Notes: generated by a model not told the origin, from the sequence alone. 30,363 nt of DNA from Verrucomicrobiota bacterium (GCA_028872685.1 JAPKEI010000004.1:1-30363); one strand, 5' to 3'. Counted from the stretch's first letter, positions 8,091 to 16,059 are shown. Numbers and translations are program-made.

Positions 8091-9191
8091 ATGTCAGTTC
8101 TTCAAATTAAATCCACCGATCAGTGCCAGTACGACCTTGTTGCACTGGGGGAAATAATGCTCCGTCTGGATCCCGGCGAAGGTCGAGTGCGCACGGCGCG
8201 GCAGTTTTCCGCGTGGGAAGGCGGCGGCGAGTATAACGTGGCGCGCGGCTTACGGCGTTGCTTCGGCCTGCGCACGGCGGTGGTTTCGGCTTTTGCCGAT
8301 AATGAAGTGGGGCGCTTGGTGGAGGATTTTATTCTGCAAGGAGGCGTGGCTGTGGACTATCTCCAATGGCGCGATTACGACGGCATCGGCCGCACAGTGC
8401 GTAATGGACTGAACTTTACCGAGCGCGGCTTTGGCATCCGTGGCGCGAAAGGTGTGCCGGATCGCGGGAACACTGCTGCGGCTCAGCTCAAAAAAGGCGA
8501 CATCGATTGGCAGAAAATTTTTGGCGAAGACGGTGTGCGATGGTTTCACACGGGCGGAATTTTTGCCGCACTCAGCGATACCACGCCGGAAGTCGTCATC
8601 GAAGCCGTGCAAGCGGCCAAACAGCACGGCACGATTGTGTCGTATGATTTAAATTATCGTCCGAGTCTCTGGGAGGGCATCGGCGGCCATGCCAAGGCGC
8701 AGGAGATCAACCGCGAGATTGCCAAACACGTGGACGTGATGATCGGTAACGAAGAAGATTTCACCGCGTGTCTCGGCTTCGAGGTGGAAGGCGTTGACAA
8801 AAATATTTCAAAAATCGAAGTTGATGCCTTTAAGAAAATGATCGGCACTGCCGTGGAGGCGTTCCCGAACTTCAAGGTCACGGCCACCACATTGCGCGCC
8901 GTGCAAAGCGCAACCGTAAACGACTGGGGAGCAATCTGTTGGTCGGACGGCGATTTTTTTGAAGCCACAAATCGCAAAGGGTTGGAAATCTTAGACCGCG
9001 TGGGCGGCGGCGACAGTTTTGCTAGCGGTTTAATTTATGGGTTTCTCGCCACCGGTGATCCCCAACAAGCCGTGGAATACGGCGCAGCCCACGGCGCATT
9101 GGCAATGACCACGCCGGGCGACACTTCGATGGCGACTTTGGCCGAAGTGGAACGATTAATCGGCGGCGGGGGCGCGCGAGTGCAGCGTTAA
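8091..9191 (+). CDS. PfkB-family sugar kinase, 2-keto-3-deoxygluconate kinase-like
   Basis: A cytoplasmic ribokinase/PfkB-fold kinase of 366 residues. The N terminus has the LGEIMLRLDP strand and an EGGGEYNVA glycine-rich substrate region. Near the C terminus GGGDSFASG carries the anion hole and catalytic base Asp308. The GEIMLRL start and overall length match 2-keto-3-deoxygluconate (KDG) kinases, which phosphorylate KDG to KDPG in uronate and Entner-Doudoroff routes; other hexose substrates remain possible. The frame opens at 8019, but those residues are Cys/Phe-rich and unlike the family, so ATG 8091, with AAGGTG shortly before it, is taken. No KDPG aldolase gene is adjacent. The stop is one base from that of the convergent oxidoreductase. 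Confidence 0.8.
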   Translation: MSVLQIKSTDQCQYDLVALGEIMLRLDPGEGRVRTARQFSAWEGGGEYNVARGLRRCFGLRTAVVSAFADNEVGRLVEDFILQGGVAVDYLQWRDYDGIGRTVRNGLNFTERGFGIRGAKGVPDRGNTAAAQLKKGDIDWQKIFGEDGVRWFHTGGIFAALSDTTPEVVIEAVQAAKQHGTIVSYDLNYRPSLWEGIGGHAKAQEINREIAKHVDVMIGNEEDFTACLGFEVEGVDKNISKIEVDAFKKMIGTAVEAFPNFKVTATTLRAVQSATVNDWGAICWSDGDFFEATNRKGLEILDRVGGGDSFASGLIYGFLATGDPQQAVEYGAAHGALAMTTPGDTSMATLAEVERLIGGGGARVQR

Positions 9192-9192
9192 A

Positions 9193-10221
9193 CTATAAGG
9201 CCACAATTCCGCCCGTCTCAATCGACCGGCCCGCCGCTTCGCATAATTCCACAGAGCCTACACCGTCGGCGGCAGTGACGGTGCTTGGCGCGTTGCCTTG
9301 GCGGATGCAATTGGCGAAGTATGCGATTTGGCCGGCGTAGCCGTCCGGGGCATTGAGTTTTAGCGTTTCAGGTTCTTTGTCTTTCTCGAAAAGTTTCAGG
9401 CAATCCTTTTCGCGAGTGTTGTCGAAATCCGCCGTGGCGCGTTCGAAATTCACGGTGTATTCCATGCTGAACCCGAAGCCTTCGGCCATCGCCCAGCTGC
9501 CCTCAGCGGACACCGCCGCGCCACAGTCCACTTCATATTGCGCCAGTACGTGGTCAATCTCGCCGCTGACTTTGGAGTGGCCTTGGGCGTAAATGGATTT
9601 AGGTCCGCCAAAACAAAAGCGTACAAAATCCGCATCGTGAATATGCAAATCCAGCAACGCGCCGCCGGATTTCTTGCCATCGAGAAAAGTGGATTGCCCC
9701 CAAGCCGGGGCCTCGGCGACGCGGCGGAAGCGTGCGCTCAAAACGCGTCCGTAACGGCCATCGTCAATCGCCTCTTTTACCCACACCCATTCCGGCCAAA
9801 AACGCAGGCACATTGCGGGCATGAAAAACCCTTTGGCGTTTTGGGCGGCCGCGGCGATTTCTCGTGCTTCTTCGCCGGTACGGGCCAAAGGTTTTTCGCA
9901 GAGCACGTGCTTGCCGGAATCGAGCGCGGCTAGGGATTGTTCGCGATGCAGAAAAGTGGGCGTGGTGAGGTCGATGAGATCTATTGAATCATCGGCAAGT
10001 AATTCGTCGAGGCTGCGGTACGCAGCGATATGGGTCATATCGACATTCACCGGTTCATCGCTGCCCACGTTGCCATGGACGTCAGAAAAATCCCCATCGA
10101 GATGCCGTCCGCTTGGATTGCACAGTGCGGCAATTTCCACGCCGTCCACTTGTTGGTACGCGCGAATATGCGCCACTGCCATAAACCCCGTGCCCACTAT
10201 CCCAACCCGAATTTTCTCCAT
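9193..10221 (-). CDS. Gfo/Idh/MocA family NAD(P)-dependent oxidoreductase
   Basis: A 342-residue sugar or cyclitol dehydrogenase-type protein. The N terminus carries the Rossmann motif in VGIVGTGFMA. The family-typical CEKPLA follows in the middle, then GGALLDLHIHDADFVRF, where the His-containing stretch corresponds to the catalytic region. Substrate is not predictable; members act on myo-inositol, glucose-fructose, UDP-sugars and others. The frame is open to 10317, but ATG 10221 (or 10224) is chosen because it begins the canonical EKIRVGIVG strand, has AGGGG about 8 bases upstream, and overlaps the end of the preceding glycosyltransferase gene in a way typical of translational coupling. It is the last gene of a five-gene minus-strand run. 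No signal peptide is seen. Confidence 0.85.
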   Translation of the reverse strand: MEKIRVGIVGTGFMAVAHIRAYQQVDGVEIAALCNPSGRHLDGDFSDVHGNVGSDEPVNVDMTHIAAYRSLDELLADDSIDLIDLTTPTFLHREQSLAALDSGKHVLCEKPLARTGEEAREIAAAAQNAKGFFMPAMCLRFWPEWVWVKEAIDDGRYGRVLSARFRRVAEAPAWGQSTFLDGKKSGGALLDLHIHDADFVRFCFGGPKSIYAQGHSKVSGEIDHVLAQYEVDCGAAVSAEGSWAMAEGFGFSMEYTVNFERATADFDNTREKDCLKLFEKDKEPETLKLNAPDGYAGQIAYFANCIRQGNAPSTVTAADGVGSVELCEAAGRSIETGGIVAL

Positions 10222-10226
10222 CATAA

Positions 10227-10967
10227 TTACCCCTGTTTCTTTTTCGGCCATCGCCGCAACCCGTGTTGAAACCATAGCCGCCAAACCATCCACACCGCTT
10301 CCCATGCGATGTGCCATGACATTTTCGAGGTGCCCTCGATGCGCTCGGTGAACACGATATTTTGTTCCGCCACGCGTAGGCCTTGTCGCCAGATTTTATG
10401 GGTCATTTCAATTTGAAAACTGTAGCCATTGGAGCGAACTGTAGTTAGATCCACACTTTCGAGTGCTTTACGCCGGAAACATTTGTAGCCGCCGGTGGGG
10501 TCGCTGAAGGGCATGCCGGTGATCCACTTCACATATTTGGCCGCGCCGAGGCTCAGCATTAATCGCCGCAACGGCCAGTTGTTTACGCGAATGCCGCCGC
10601 GATAGCGCGTGCCCAAAACGAGATCCGCCTCTGCGGCTGTCTCGATGAAGCGCGGGATGTCCGTAGGGTCATGGGAGAAATCGCCGTCCATTTCGAAAAC
10701 AAATTCGTAGTCGCGTTCCAATGCCCACTCGAAGCCTGCACAGTAGGCTCGGCCGAGGCCGTTCTTTTGTTGGCGATGTAATATGTGCACGAATTGGTGC
10801 TTCTCGGAAAGTTCGTCAGCTAAGTCCCCGGTGCCGTCGGGGGAATTATCGTCCACCACCAGCAAGTCGACCGCCAGGTTGTCAAGCGCCTCGACGATGC
10901 CCGCAAGGTTGTCGCGTTCATTATACGTGGGCACAATGACGAGGGTTGAGTGGTCGGAATCCGGCAC
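10227..10967 (-). CDS. Polyprenol-phosphate sugar transferase, DPM1-like (GT2)
   Basis: A family 2 glycosyltransferase of 246 residues resembling dolichol/polyprenol-phosphate mannose synthases, which move a sugar from a nucleotide donor to polyprenyl phosphate at the inner membrane. The GT-A landmarks are VPTYNERDN at about 12-20, DDNSPDG at 39-45, and the metal-binding EMDGDFSHDP with Asp94 and Asp96. The protein ends in an amphipathic Trp/Arg-rich segment without the extra membrane helices of some relatives, so it is probably a peripheral membrane enzyme. The start is GTG at 10967. The upstream phosphomutase could provide the sugar-1-phosphate for its nucleotide-sugar donor, a sensible but unproven link. 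Its stop lies a few bases from the start of the oxidoreductase. Confidence 0.88.
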   Translation of the reverse strand: MPDSDHSTLVIVPTYNERDNLAGIVEALDNLAVDLLVVDDNSPDGTGDLADELSEKHQFVHILHRQQKNGLGRAYCAGFEWALERDYEFVFEMDGDFSHDPTDIPRFIETAAEADLVLGTRYRGGIRVNNWPLRRLMLSLGAAKYVKWITGMPFSDPTGGYKCFRRKALESVDLTTVRSNGYSFQIEMTHKIWRQGLRVAEQNIVFTERIEGTSKMSWHIAWEAVWMVWRLWFQHGLRRWPKKKQG

Positions 10968-11002
10968 GCCGCAGAATTGCGGGAGAGAGGTGGCGGGGCA
11001 AG

Positions 11003-11671
11003 TTATTTAACCGGGATGGGCAACAATGTTTGCAATGGGCACTCAGTGCAGAGCGGATTGCGGGGTTTGCAATAGTGGTTTCCCACGACGACGAGTTGGG
11101 CGTGGAAGTCTTGCCAGTAATCAAGTTTAGCCGCGCCGCGTTTATGGCTCAGTGATTCTGTGCAGAGTAACTGTAGCTCATCATAATCCGCCTTGGTGTT
11201 GCACCAGCCGTGGCGTTCGAAGATGCGTTTGGTGTAGGCATCGATGACAAAGCTGGAATGACCGCCCGCGTAAAGAAGGATGCTGTCGGCGGTTTCGGGG
11301 CCGACGCCGTTGATGGCGAGCAAGCGGTTACGGACCGTTGTGGTGTCGCCCTTGAAAAACCGCTTGAGGCTTGCACCGTGATGCTCGACGACTGTGTCGA
11401 CAAAGTTGCGCAGGCGTTTGGCTTTGATGTTGAAGTAACCGGCCGGCCGAATGAGTTGCGCGAGTTGATCGTGGGTGAGGGCGTGGATATTTTTTGGCGA
11501 AAGAACGCTGGCCGCCTTGAGGTTGGCGAGGGCAAGCTCCACATTTTTCCACGAAGTGTTTTGCGTGAGAATGGCACCAACGCAAATTTCAAAAGGCGAA
11601 TCTGCCGGCCACCACTGAAGATGTCCGCGCGCGCGGTGCATCAGGCGATACGCTTGGCGGAGGGGTGGCAT
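11003..11671 (-). CDS. HhH-GPD DNA glycosylase, endonuclease III-related, without complete Fe-S motif
   Basis: A base-excision repair glycosylase of 222 residues. The helix-hairpin-helix is at about 118-130 (INGVGPETAD) and the catalytic aspartate is Asp144 in FVIDAYTKR. Endonuclease III carries the lyase lysine in this hairpin (GVGRKTA); here that position is Glu, which suggests a monofunctional glycosylase. This resembles the 3-methyladenine glycosylase MagIII subgroup rather than Nth proper. The C terminus has Cys201, Cys208 and Cys211, spaced as in the endonuclease III [4Fe-4S] motif, but the expected fourth cysteine position (217) is Leu. The gene lies between the phosphomutase and the glycosyltransferase with 25- and 35-base gaps. 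The lesion it removes is not predictable from sequence. Confidence 0.82.
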   Translation of the reverse strand: MPPLRQAYRLMHRARGHLQWWPADSPFEICVGAILTQNTSWKNVELALANLKAASVLSPKNIHALTHDQLAQLIRPAGYFNIKAKRLRNFVDTVVEHHGASLKRFFKGDTTTVRNRLLAINGVGPETADSILLYAGGHSSFVIDAYTKRIFERHGWCNTKADYDELQLLCTESLSHKRGAAKLDYWQDFHAQLVVVGNHYCKPRNPLCTECPLQTLLPIPVK

Positions 11672-11696
11672 GGTGGTGGAAATTGGTATCTAATTT

Positions 11697-13106
11697 TTAT
11701 ACCAACAATTTCCGGCAGGCGGCTTGCAGGCGTTTCATTTGGGTGGCGGTTTTGGTTTCGAGGTAGCAGCGAATGACGGGCTCGGTACCGCTTGCTCGGA
11801 AGGCGACCCATTCGTTGTTGGGGAGGAGAAATTTGTAGCCGTCGGTAGTGATAAACTTTTCGACTTCGCTGCCTCCGATTTTATCTAGGCCTTTGGCGAG
11901 GCGTTTTAAGAGTGCGGCTTTTTTCTCAGGGTTGATCTGGATGTTGATGCGGTCGGTATAAAATTTCCCGATTTGTTTTTCTAGGAGCTTTAGAATTTGG
12001 CCGAGGGATTTTTTTTCGACGGCGACCAGTTCGGCCATTAAGAGACAGGCGAGGATGCCGTCCTTTTCGGGCACGTGGCCTTTGACGCTGAGGCCGCCAC
12101 TTTCTTCGCCGCCGACGATGATGGGCTCGGATTCCATTAGCGCGCCGATGTATTTGAAGCCGACGGGGGTCTCGTGGAGCGGCACGCCGAGGTGGGCAGC
12201 AATGGCGTCAATCATGTGGCTGGTGGGCACGGTGCGTACGGCGGCACCGGTCCAGCGGCGGTTCTTTTTGAGGTGATAAAGAGTAAGGGCAAGGATTTGG
12301 TTGGGCGTGAGCCACGTGCCATCGCGGTCGACGATGCCAAAGCGATCGGCATCGCCATCAAGTCCGAGGGCGAGTTGGGCTTTGCCTGATTTGACGCAGG
12401 CGGCGGCATCAGCCATACCTTCAGCACTGGGCTCGGGCGGTTGGCCGCCGAAGAGTGGGTTGGGGTGCGGATGGAAGCGCGTGACTTTTACGCCAGCTTC
12501 TTCCAGTAAAATATCGAGATAACCCCGGCCCGCGCCGTACATCAGTTCGACGGCGATTTTCATTTTGGCCTCTTTGATGGCGTCGAAATCGACGAGTTGG
12601 CGGAGGCGGCGGAAGTATGCGGGGCGCGGGTCAATTTCTTTGCACTTAAAGGTGCCGATGACGGCGGCATCGAAAGTCCAGTTTTCTTTTTGGCGGCGGG
12701 TGATATTATTTTCGACTGCGTGCGTGGCCTCCATGGTGGCGGGGGCGCCGTTGGTGAGAGAAAATTTCAGGCCCTGCCACTCGGCGGGGTTATGGCTGGC
12801 GGTGAGGTTGATGCCGCCGGCGGCTTTGCGGGTGCGGATGGCATGGCTGATGACGGGCGTGGGGGTGTCGCGATCGCAGAGCAGGGGAGTGAGGCCATTG
12901 GCGGTGAGCACTTCGGCGGCGGCGAGGGCGAAGTCGCGGCCAAGGAATCGGGCGTCGTGACCGATTATTACGGTTGAGGACTTAGAGGGTTTTAAGTAAT
13001 CGGCAATGCCTTGGGTGGCGATCCGGACTCGATCAAACGTGAAGTCGCGCGCGATGAGGCCGCGCCAACCGGAGGTTCCAAATTGGATGGGGCCGGCGTT
13101 GGGCAC
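11697..13106 (-). CDS. Phosphoglucomutase/phosphomannomutase (alpha-D-phosphohexomutase)
   Basis: Interconverts hexose 6-phosphate and hexose 1-phosphate in the cytoplasm. The 469 residues show the four-domain hexomutase pattern: TSGWRG at the N terminus, the phosphoserine loop TASHNP (Ser104), the Mg-binding loop DGDADR at 250-255, the sugar-binding loop GEESGG at 333-338, and the C-terminal phosphate-binding RASGTEP. GEESGG is the form usual for phosphoglucomutases; GlmM normally has GEQSGH, so phosphoglucosamine is less likely. The start is GTG at 13106, whose first base is also the last base of the nuoA stop (TAGTG), so translation is probably coupled. The product could feed the nucleotide sugar used by the glycosyltransferase two genes on. 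Confidence 0.9.
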   Translation of the reverse strand: MPNAGPIQFGTSGWRGLIARDFTFDRVRIATQGIADYLKPSKSSTVIIGHDARFLGRDFALAAAEVLTANGLTPLLCDRDTPTPVISHAIRTRKAAGGINLTASHNPAEWQGLKFSLTNGAPATMEATHAVENNITRRQKENWTFDAAVIGTFKCKEIDPRPAYFRRLRQLVDFDAIKEAKMKIAVELMYGAGRGYLDILLEEAGVKVTRFHPHPNPLFGGQPPEPSAEGMADAAACVKSGKAQLALGLDGDADRFGIVDRDGTWLTPNQILALTLYHLKKNRRWTGAAVRTVPTSHMIDAIAAHLGVPLHETPVGFKYIGALMESEPIIVGGEESGGLSVKGHVPEKDGILACLLMAELVAVEKKSLGQILKLLEKQIGKFYTDRINIQINPEKKAALLKRLAKGLDKIGGSEVEKFITTDGYKFLLPNNEWVAFRASGTEPVIRCYLETKTATQMKRLQAACRKLLV

Positions 13107-13489
13107 TAGCGTTTCCAGTCGAAGGCGTTTTTCTTGACGGCATATATATAACCAACGAGCAAGATGCCGATGAACGAAATCATGGAGCCGAAGATGAGTG
13201 GGGCGTTGGTCGCCAGCATATCTTTATAAACCACGGCCCACGGGAAGAGGAAAATCACTTCGATGTCGAATAGGATGAAGAGCATCGCCACGAGATAAAA
13301 CTTCACCGACATCCGCGGGGCGCCTTCGCCTTCGGCGGGCATGCCGCATTCGTAGGGGGTGTCCTTGGTGGGATTGGTGTCGGCGCGTTTACCGATGAGT
13401 TTTGAGAGAACGAGGTTGCCGGCGGCAAAAGCCACGGCCACGCCCAGCAGAATCAGTACCGGCAGGTATTGTTGTAATTGCCCGTCCAC
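13106..13489 (-). CDS. nuoA: NADH-quinone oxidoreductase subunit A
   Basis: A small membrane subunit of respiratory complex I, equivalent to ND3. It has three predicted helices: about residues 9-30, then two after the conserved loop. The loop contains PYECGM, the hallmark cysteine segment, and is followed by KFYLVAMLFILFDIEVIFLFPWA, which includes the acidic residue conserved in NuoA. No ATG fits the N terminus. Candidates are GTG at 13489 and TTG at 13495, the latter directly after an in-frame stop; GTG is taken. Complex I genes are normally clustered with nuoA first, yet the next gene here is a phosphomutase and no other nuo gene occurs in the window. Confidence 0.9.
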   Translation of the reverse strand: MDGQLQQYLPVLILLGVAVAFAAGNLVLSKLIGKRADTNPTKDTPYECGMPAEGEGAPRMSVKFYLVAMLFILFDIEVIFLFPWAVVYKDMLATNAPLIFGSMISFIGILLVGYIYAVKKNAFDWKR

Positions 13490-13581
13490 AAACAACTATT
13501 AGGCACGGTTTGGCGTGGCGTCCAGCGCAATCGCCATTTGCGGCTTGCATTTAGGGCGTAGATTACCAACATTCGCCGCCC

Positions 13582-14250
13582 GTGGAACCTGCAGAAACAC
13601 ATCCGGATCGGCTCATCGACTTTTGGGAATGGCTGGTGGAAAACCGAAGGCAGGTGATTTTGGCAATCTTCATCGCCGTTGGCGCGGTGTTGATTGTTTA
13701 TACCCAACGGCTTAATTCGCAAATGGCGGAGGAGTCCGCCAGCGAGGATGTGTTGGCGGCAATGGACCCCGACCGATTTTCCACGGACAAGGTGAATTCC
13801 GAGTCCACAAAATCCGAGAGATTTGCCGAAGTTGTGGCGAACCATCCCGACACCGCGGGCGCAAGTAACGCAAAGTTTTTGCAAGCAAGTGCGCTGTTTG
13901 ATGAAGGGAAATTTACGGAGGCCGAGGCTGTCTTTAGCGCCTATGCCTCGGAAAACCCGCTGAGTCCATTGGTCGCCGCCGCGGCTTTGGGGCAGGCGTC
14001 GTGCAAAGCTTCTCTGAATGTGAATGATCCCGGTGCGGCTGCGGCATACGAAGCCGTGCGCAGTCAACACGCCGGCACGGCCGAGGCAGTTCAGGCCACA
14101 CTCGCGCTGGGTCGTATGGCGATGGCTAAGAAGAATATGTCCAAAGCGCGCAAATTATTCACAGAGGTTTCCACCAATCGCGTTTCACAAATTTGGGCTT
14201 CCAGCGCCAGTGACTTGTTGAGGCAACTGGCACCCGCCGAGAGTCAGTAG
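13582..14250 (+). CDS. Membrane-anchored TPR-like protein (YfgM-like)
   Basis: A 222-residue protein with a short cytoplasmic N terminus, one membrane helix (about residues 24-41, VILAIFIAVGAVLIVY), and a periplasmic part rich in Ala with TPR-like helices. Examples are ASALFDEGKFTEAEAVFSAY and later ALGRMAMAKKNMSKARKLF. The order helix then TPRs resembles YfgM and other TPR_21-type proteins, which assist envelope protein handling. No catalytic motif is seen. The start is GTG at 13582 and no ATG fits better. It diverges from nuoA with roughly 90 bases between them. The similarity to YfgM is in layout only, so the role is a guess. Confidence 0.7.
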   Translation: MEPAETHPDRLIDFWEWLVENRRQVILAIFIAVGAVLIVYTQRLNSQMAEESASEDVLAAMDPDRFSTDKVNSESTKSERFAEVVANHPDTAGASNAKFLQASALFDEGKFTEAEAVFSAYASENPLSPLVAAAALGQASCKASLNVNDPGAAAAYEAVRSQHAGTAEAVQATLALGRMAMAKKNMSKARKLFTEVSTNRVSQIWASSASDLLRQLAPAESQ

Positions 14251-14344
14251 ATTCGGCTGTTGCGGCGTTGGTTGGCGTTGAATAACTCGGCCTTGACTCG
14301 AGGCTGCGCATTCCCTTTTCTTTATCCACGCCACGGTTGTGGTG

Positions 14345-14363
14345 TTTGCCGTAAGGAGGCAAA
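14345..14363 (+). other. Inverted repeat with AAGGAGG in its loop, upstream of the MIP channel gene
   Basis: TTTGCC (14345-14350) and GGCAAA (14358-14363) pair perfectly around GTAAGGA, followed by a run of A. The AAGGAGG at 14353-14359 is an ideal Shine-Dalgarno sequence, but no ATG, GTG or TTG follows within 12 bases. The channel gene start is about 40 bases on and has its own AAGGA. It could be a leader hairpin or chance. Confidence 0.3.
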
Positions 14364-14397
14364 AAATCGCTCAACGCGTGACACAAGGAAAATGCCA

Positions 14398-15375
14398 ATG
14401 GCTGAAGTAACAGGTAATCCATCAAACCCACCCATCGAATATCGCGCCGCGCCCGTGGAGTCCGCACAACAGCCGGTCGCGTGGCCGGCCACACAAACGG
14501 CACCCGCGGCAGAGGACACCGCGAATGCGCCTATTGTGAAGCAAGTCCTGTCGGAATTCATTGGCACTTTTGCACTCGTGTTCGTGGCGGTCACCACGGT
14601 GTATTGGTTCGCTGTGGATTTTGTGGCCATCGCGATTGCCAGCGCGCTGATTGTGGCGTTGATGGTGGGGGTGCTCGCGCGTTTTGGCAGTGGTCAGTTT
14701 AACCCCGCGGTCACGCTGGGACTCGTGCTCGGTGGACGGCTGAAGTTTACACGTGCGCTTGTCATTATTCCTGTGCAACTGGTCGCTGCAATTCTGGCGT
14801 CGTTGATGCTTGTCAATTTTCTTGGCCAAACGGAATTGCTACAATGGAGTTATCCCAAAGTGACCGCGCCTGAGCCTGGCGCGCCGGTAGGTGGGCTGGC
14901 GCCCAATGCAGGGCAGCCGGAATTTGGTTTGCGAACACCAGTGGAAGCGGGCACGCCGCGTATCCCAGAGCGCCTGGAAGTTCCCGAGCCCATTGGTCGT
15001 GCCCAGCCGCGTCCGGTGCCCGGATCACAGCGGGTATCCATTCTTCAAGCCATCGTGCTGGAAGCGGTGCTGACCTTTTTCTGGGGCATGGCGGCTTTTG
15101 CCGGATTACGCCGTGGCGCGCATCCCTTGCTCGGCCCGGTGCTCATTGGTGCTGCTGTGGCAGTGGGTATTCTGACCGCGGGCATTCTTACCGGAGGTGC
15201 AATGAATCCCGCACGGGCATTCGGCCCTGCGCTGGCATCGGGCACATGGACCAATCAGATGGTTTACTGGATCGGCCCCATGATCGGCGGCGCGCTGGCG
15301 GGGGTCATCTGTGGCCACTTCCTGTTCAATGACGAGGATGAATCTTCAGATGCGCCGGCTTATCCGGCCTGTTAA
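14398..15375 (+). CDS. MIP-family channel (aquaporin/aquaglyceroporin) with Pro-rich insertion
   Basis: A membrane channel for water or small neutral solutes. Two half-helix motifs are present, FNPAVTLG (NPA at 102-104) and AMNPARAFGPAL (NPA at 270-272). The Arg after the second NPA is the usual selectivity-filter arginine. The wording of the second motif resembles tonoplast-intrinsic (TIP)-like channels more than E. coli AqpZ. Two parts are unusual: a Pro/Ala-rich N-terminal extension of about 45 residues, and a loop C (about 144-212) some 60 residues longer than normal, rich in Pro and Gly. The frame is open from 14260, but ATG 14398 is preferred, with AAGGA at 14385-14389 eight bases upstream; ATG 14392 is the alternative. 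A strong terminator follows. Confidence 0.88.
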   Translation: MAEVTGNPSNPPIEYRAAPVESAQQPVAWPATQTAPAAEDTANAPIVKQVLSEFIGTFALVFVAVTTVYWFAVDFVAIAIASALIVALMVGVLARFGSGQFNPAVTLGLVLGGRLKFTRALVIIPVQLVAAILASLMLVNFLGQTELLQWSYPKVTAPEPGAPVGGLAPNAGQPEFGLRTPVEAGTPRIPERLEVPEPIGRAQPRPVPGSQRVSILQAIVLEAVLTFFWGMAAFAGLRRGAHPLLGPVLIGAAVAVGILTAGILTGGAMNPARAFGPALASGTWTNQMVYWIGPMIGGALAGVICGHFLFNDEDESSDAPAYPAC

Positions 15376-15393
15376 TTAACCTGCGCCAAGATT

Positions 15394-15422
15394 GCCCCGG
15401 TTGCGGCCGGGGCTTTCTTTTT
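15394..15422 (+). terminator. Rho-independent terminator after the MIP channel gene
   Basis: GCCCCGG (15394-15400) pairs perfectly with CCGGGGC (15407-15413) around a six-base loop and is followed directly by TTTCTTTTT. It lies 18 bases after the channel stop and just before the Nudix start at 15426, so the Nudix gene needs its own promoter or read-through. Confidence 0.85.
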
Positions 15423-15425
15423 ATC

Positions 15426-15830
15426 ATGAATGAACCAATCGAGGTCGCGGCGGGATTGGTCTTTCGCAAAGGTCGTCTGCTCATCACGCAACGTCTCGCG
15501 GGCGGGCACTTGGCGGGGCTATGGGAATTCCCTGGTGGCAAACGTGAAACTGGCGAAGGTATGCCCGATTGCCTCCAGCGCGAATTGGCCGAAGAGTTGG
15601 GAATCACTGTGGCCGTTGGGCAATGCGTCGAAACCCTAACCCATTCGTATCCTGAAAAAACCGTGCGGTTGGAATTTTATTTATGTGAACTCACTGATGG
15701 AGAACCCGTCGGCCTTGATGGCCAAGAACTTGCATGGGTGACCGTGGATGCGTTGGATGCTTATGAATTCCCTGCCGCTGATGCTCGTTTGCTTGAGCGC
15801 TTGAAAACGGAAACCCTTTGGTGGGAGTAA
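15426..15830 (+). CDS. mutT: MutT-like Nudix hydrolase (8-oxo-dGTP diphosphatase type)
   Basis: A 134-residue cytoplasmic pyrophosphohydrolase. The complete Nudix box (G-X5-E-X7-REUXEEXGU) starts at GGKRETGE and ends REL AEELGI, about residues 38-60, with all metal-binding glutamates present. The N-terminal EVAAGLVFRKGRLLITQR and the GLWEFPGGK lead-in are the usual MutT pattern, as is the length. Such enzymes clear oxidised dGTP before it is built into DNA; other substrates are possible for single-domain Nudix proteins. The ATG at 15426 lies only four bases after the terminator T-run, so any ribosome site would fall inside the terminator. No partner gene follows; the next feature is tRNA-Pro on the other strand. 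Confidence 0.88.
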   Translation: MNEPIEVAAGLVFRKGRLLITQRLAGGHLAGLWEFPGGKRETGEGMPDCLQRELAEELGITVAVGQCVETLTHSYPEKTVRLEFYLCELTDGEPVGLDGQELAWVTVDALDAYEFPAADARLLERLKTETLWWE

Positions 15831-15843
15831 TTAGTTGGGAAAA

Positions 15844-15920
15844 TGGTCGGGGTGGTGAGACTCGAACTCACGACCTCGTCGTCCCGAACGACGCGCGCTA
15901 CCAGGCTGCGCTACACCCCG
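15844..15920 (-). tRNA. tRNA-Pro (anticodon CGG)
   Basis: Read on the minus strand this is CGGGGTG-TA-GCGC-AGCCTGGTA-GCGC, then anticodon stem CGTCG/CGACG around loop TTCGGGA (anticodon CGG), variable loop AGGTC, T stem GTGAG/CTCAC around TTCGAGT, acceptor CACCCCG, discriminator A and encoded CCA at 15846-15844. All stems pair. The C1-G72 pair and GCGC D stem are typical of bacterial tRNA-Pro. Confidence 0.97.
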
Positions 15921-16059
15921 ACTCAAAATATTTCGAAATCCAAAAGGGCGGGCATTTAAGCGTATTTCATCCCGAATGCAACGCGTTTTTTACAGTAACA
16001 ACAAAATTTGGTAACAACCGAGCTAGCAATTGACCGCGCGCAAAATTGGAGTACATTGA

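Noticed and set aside
14562..14576. TGGCAC...TTGCA as a possible sigma-54 promoter
   Set aside because: GG and GC are too close (seven bases between, not ten) and it lies inside the channel coding sequence. A site at 18252-18266 fails for a similar reason.
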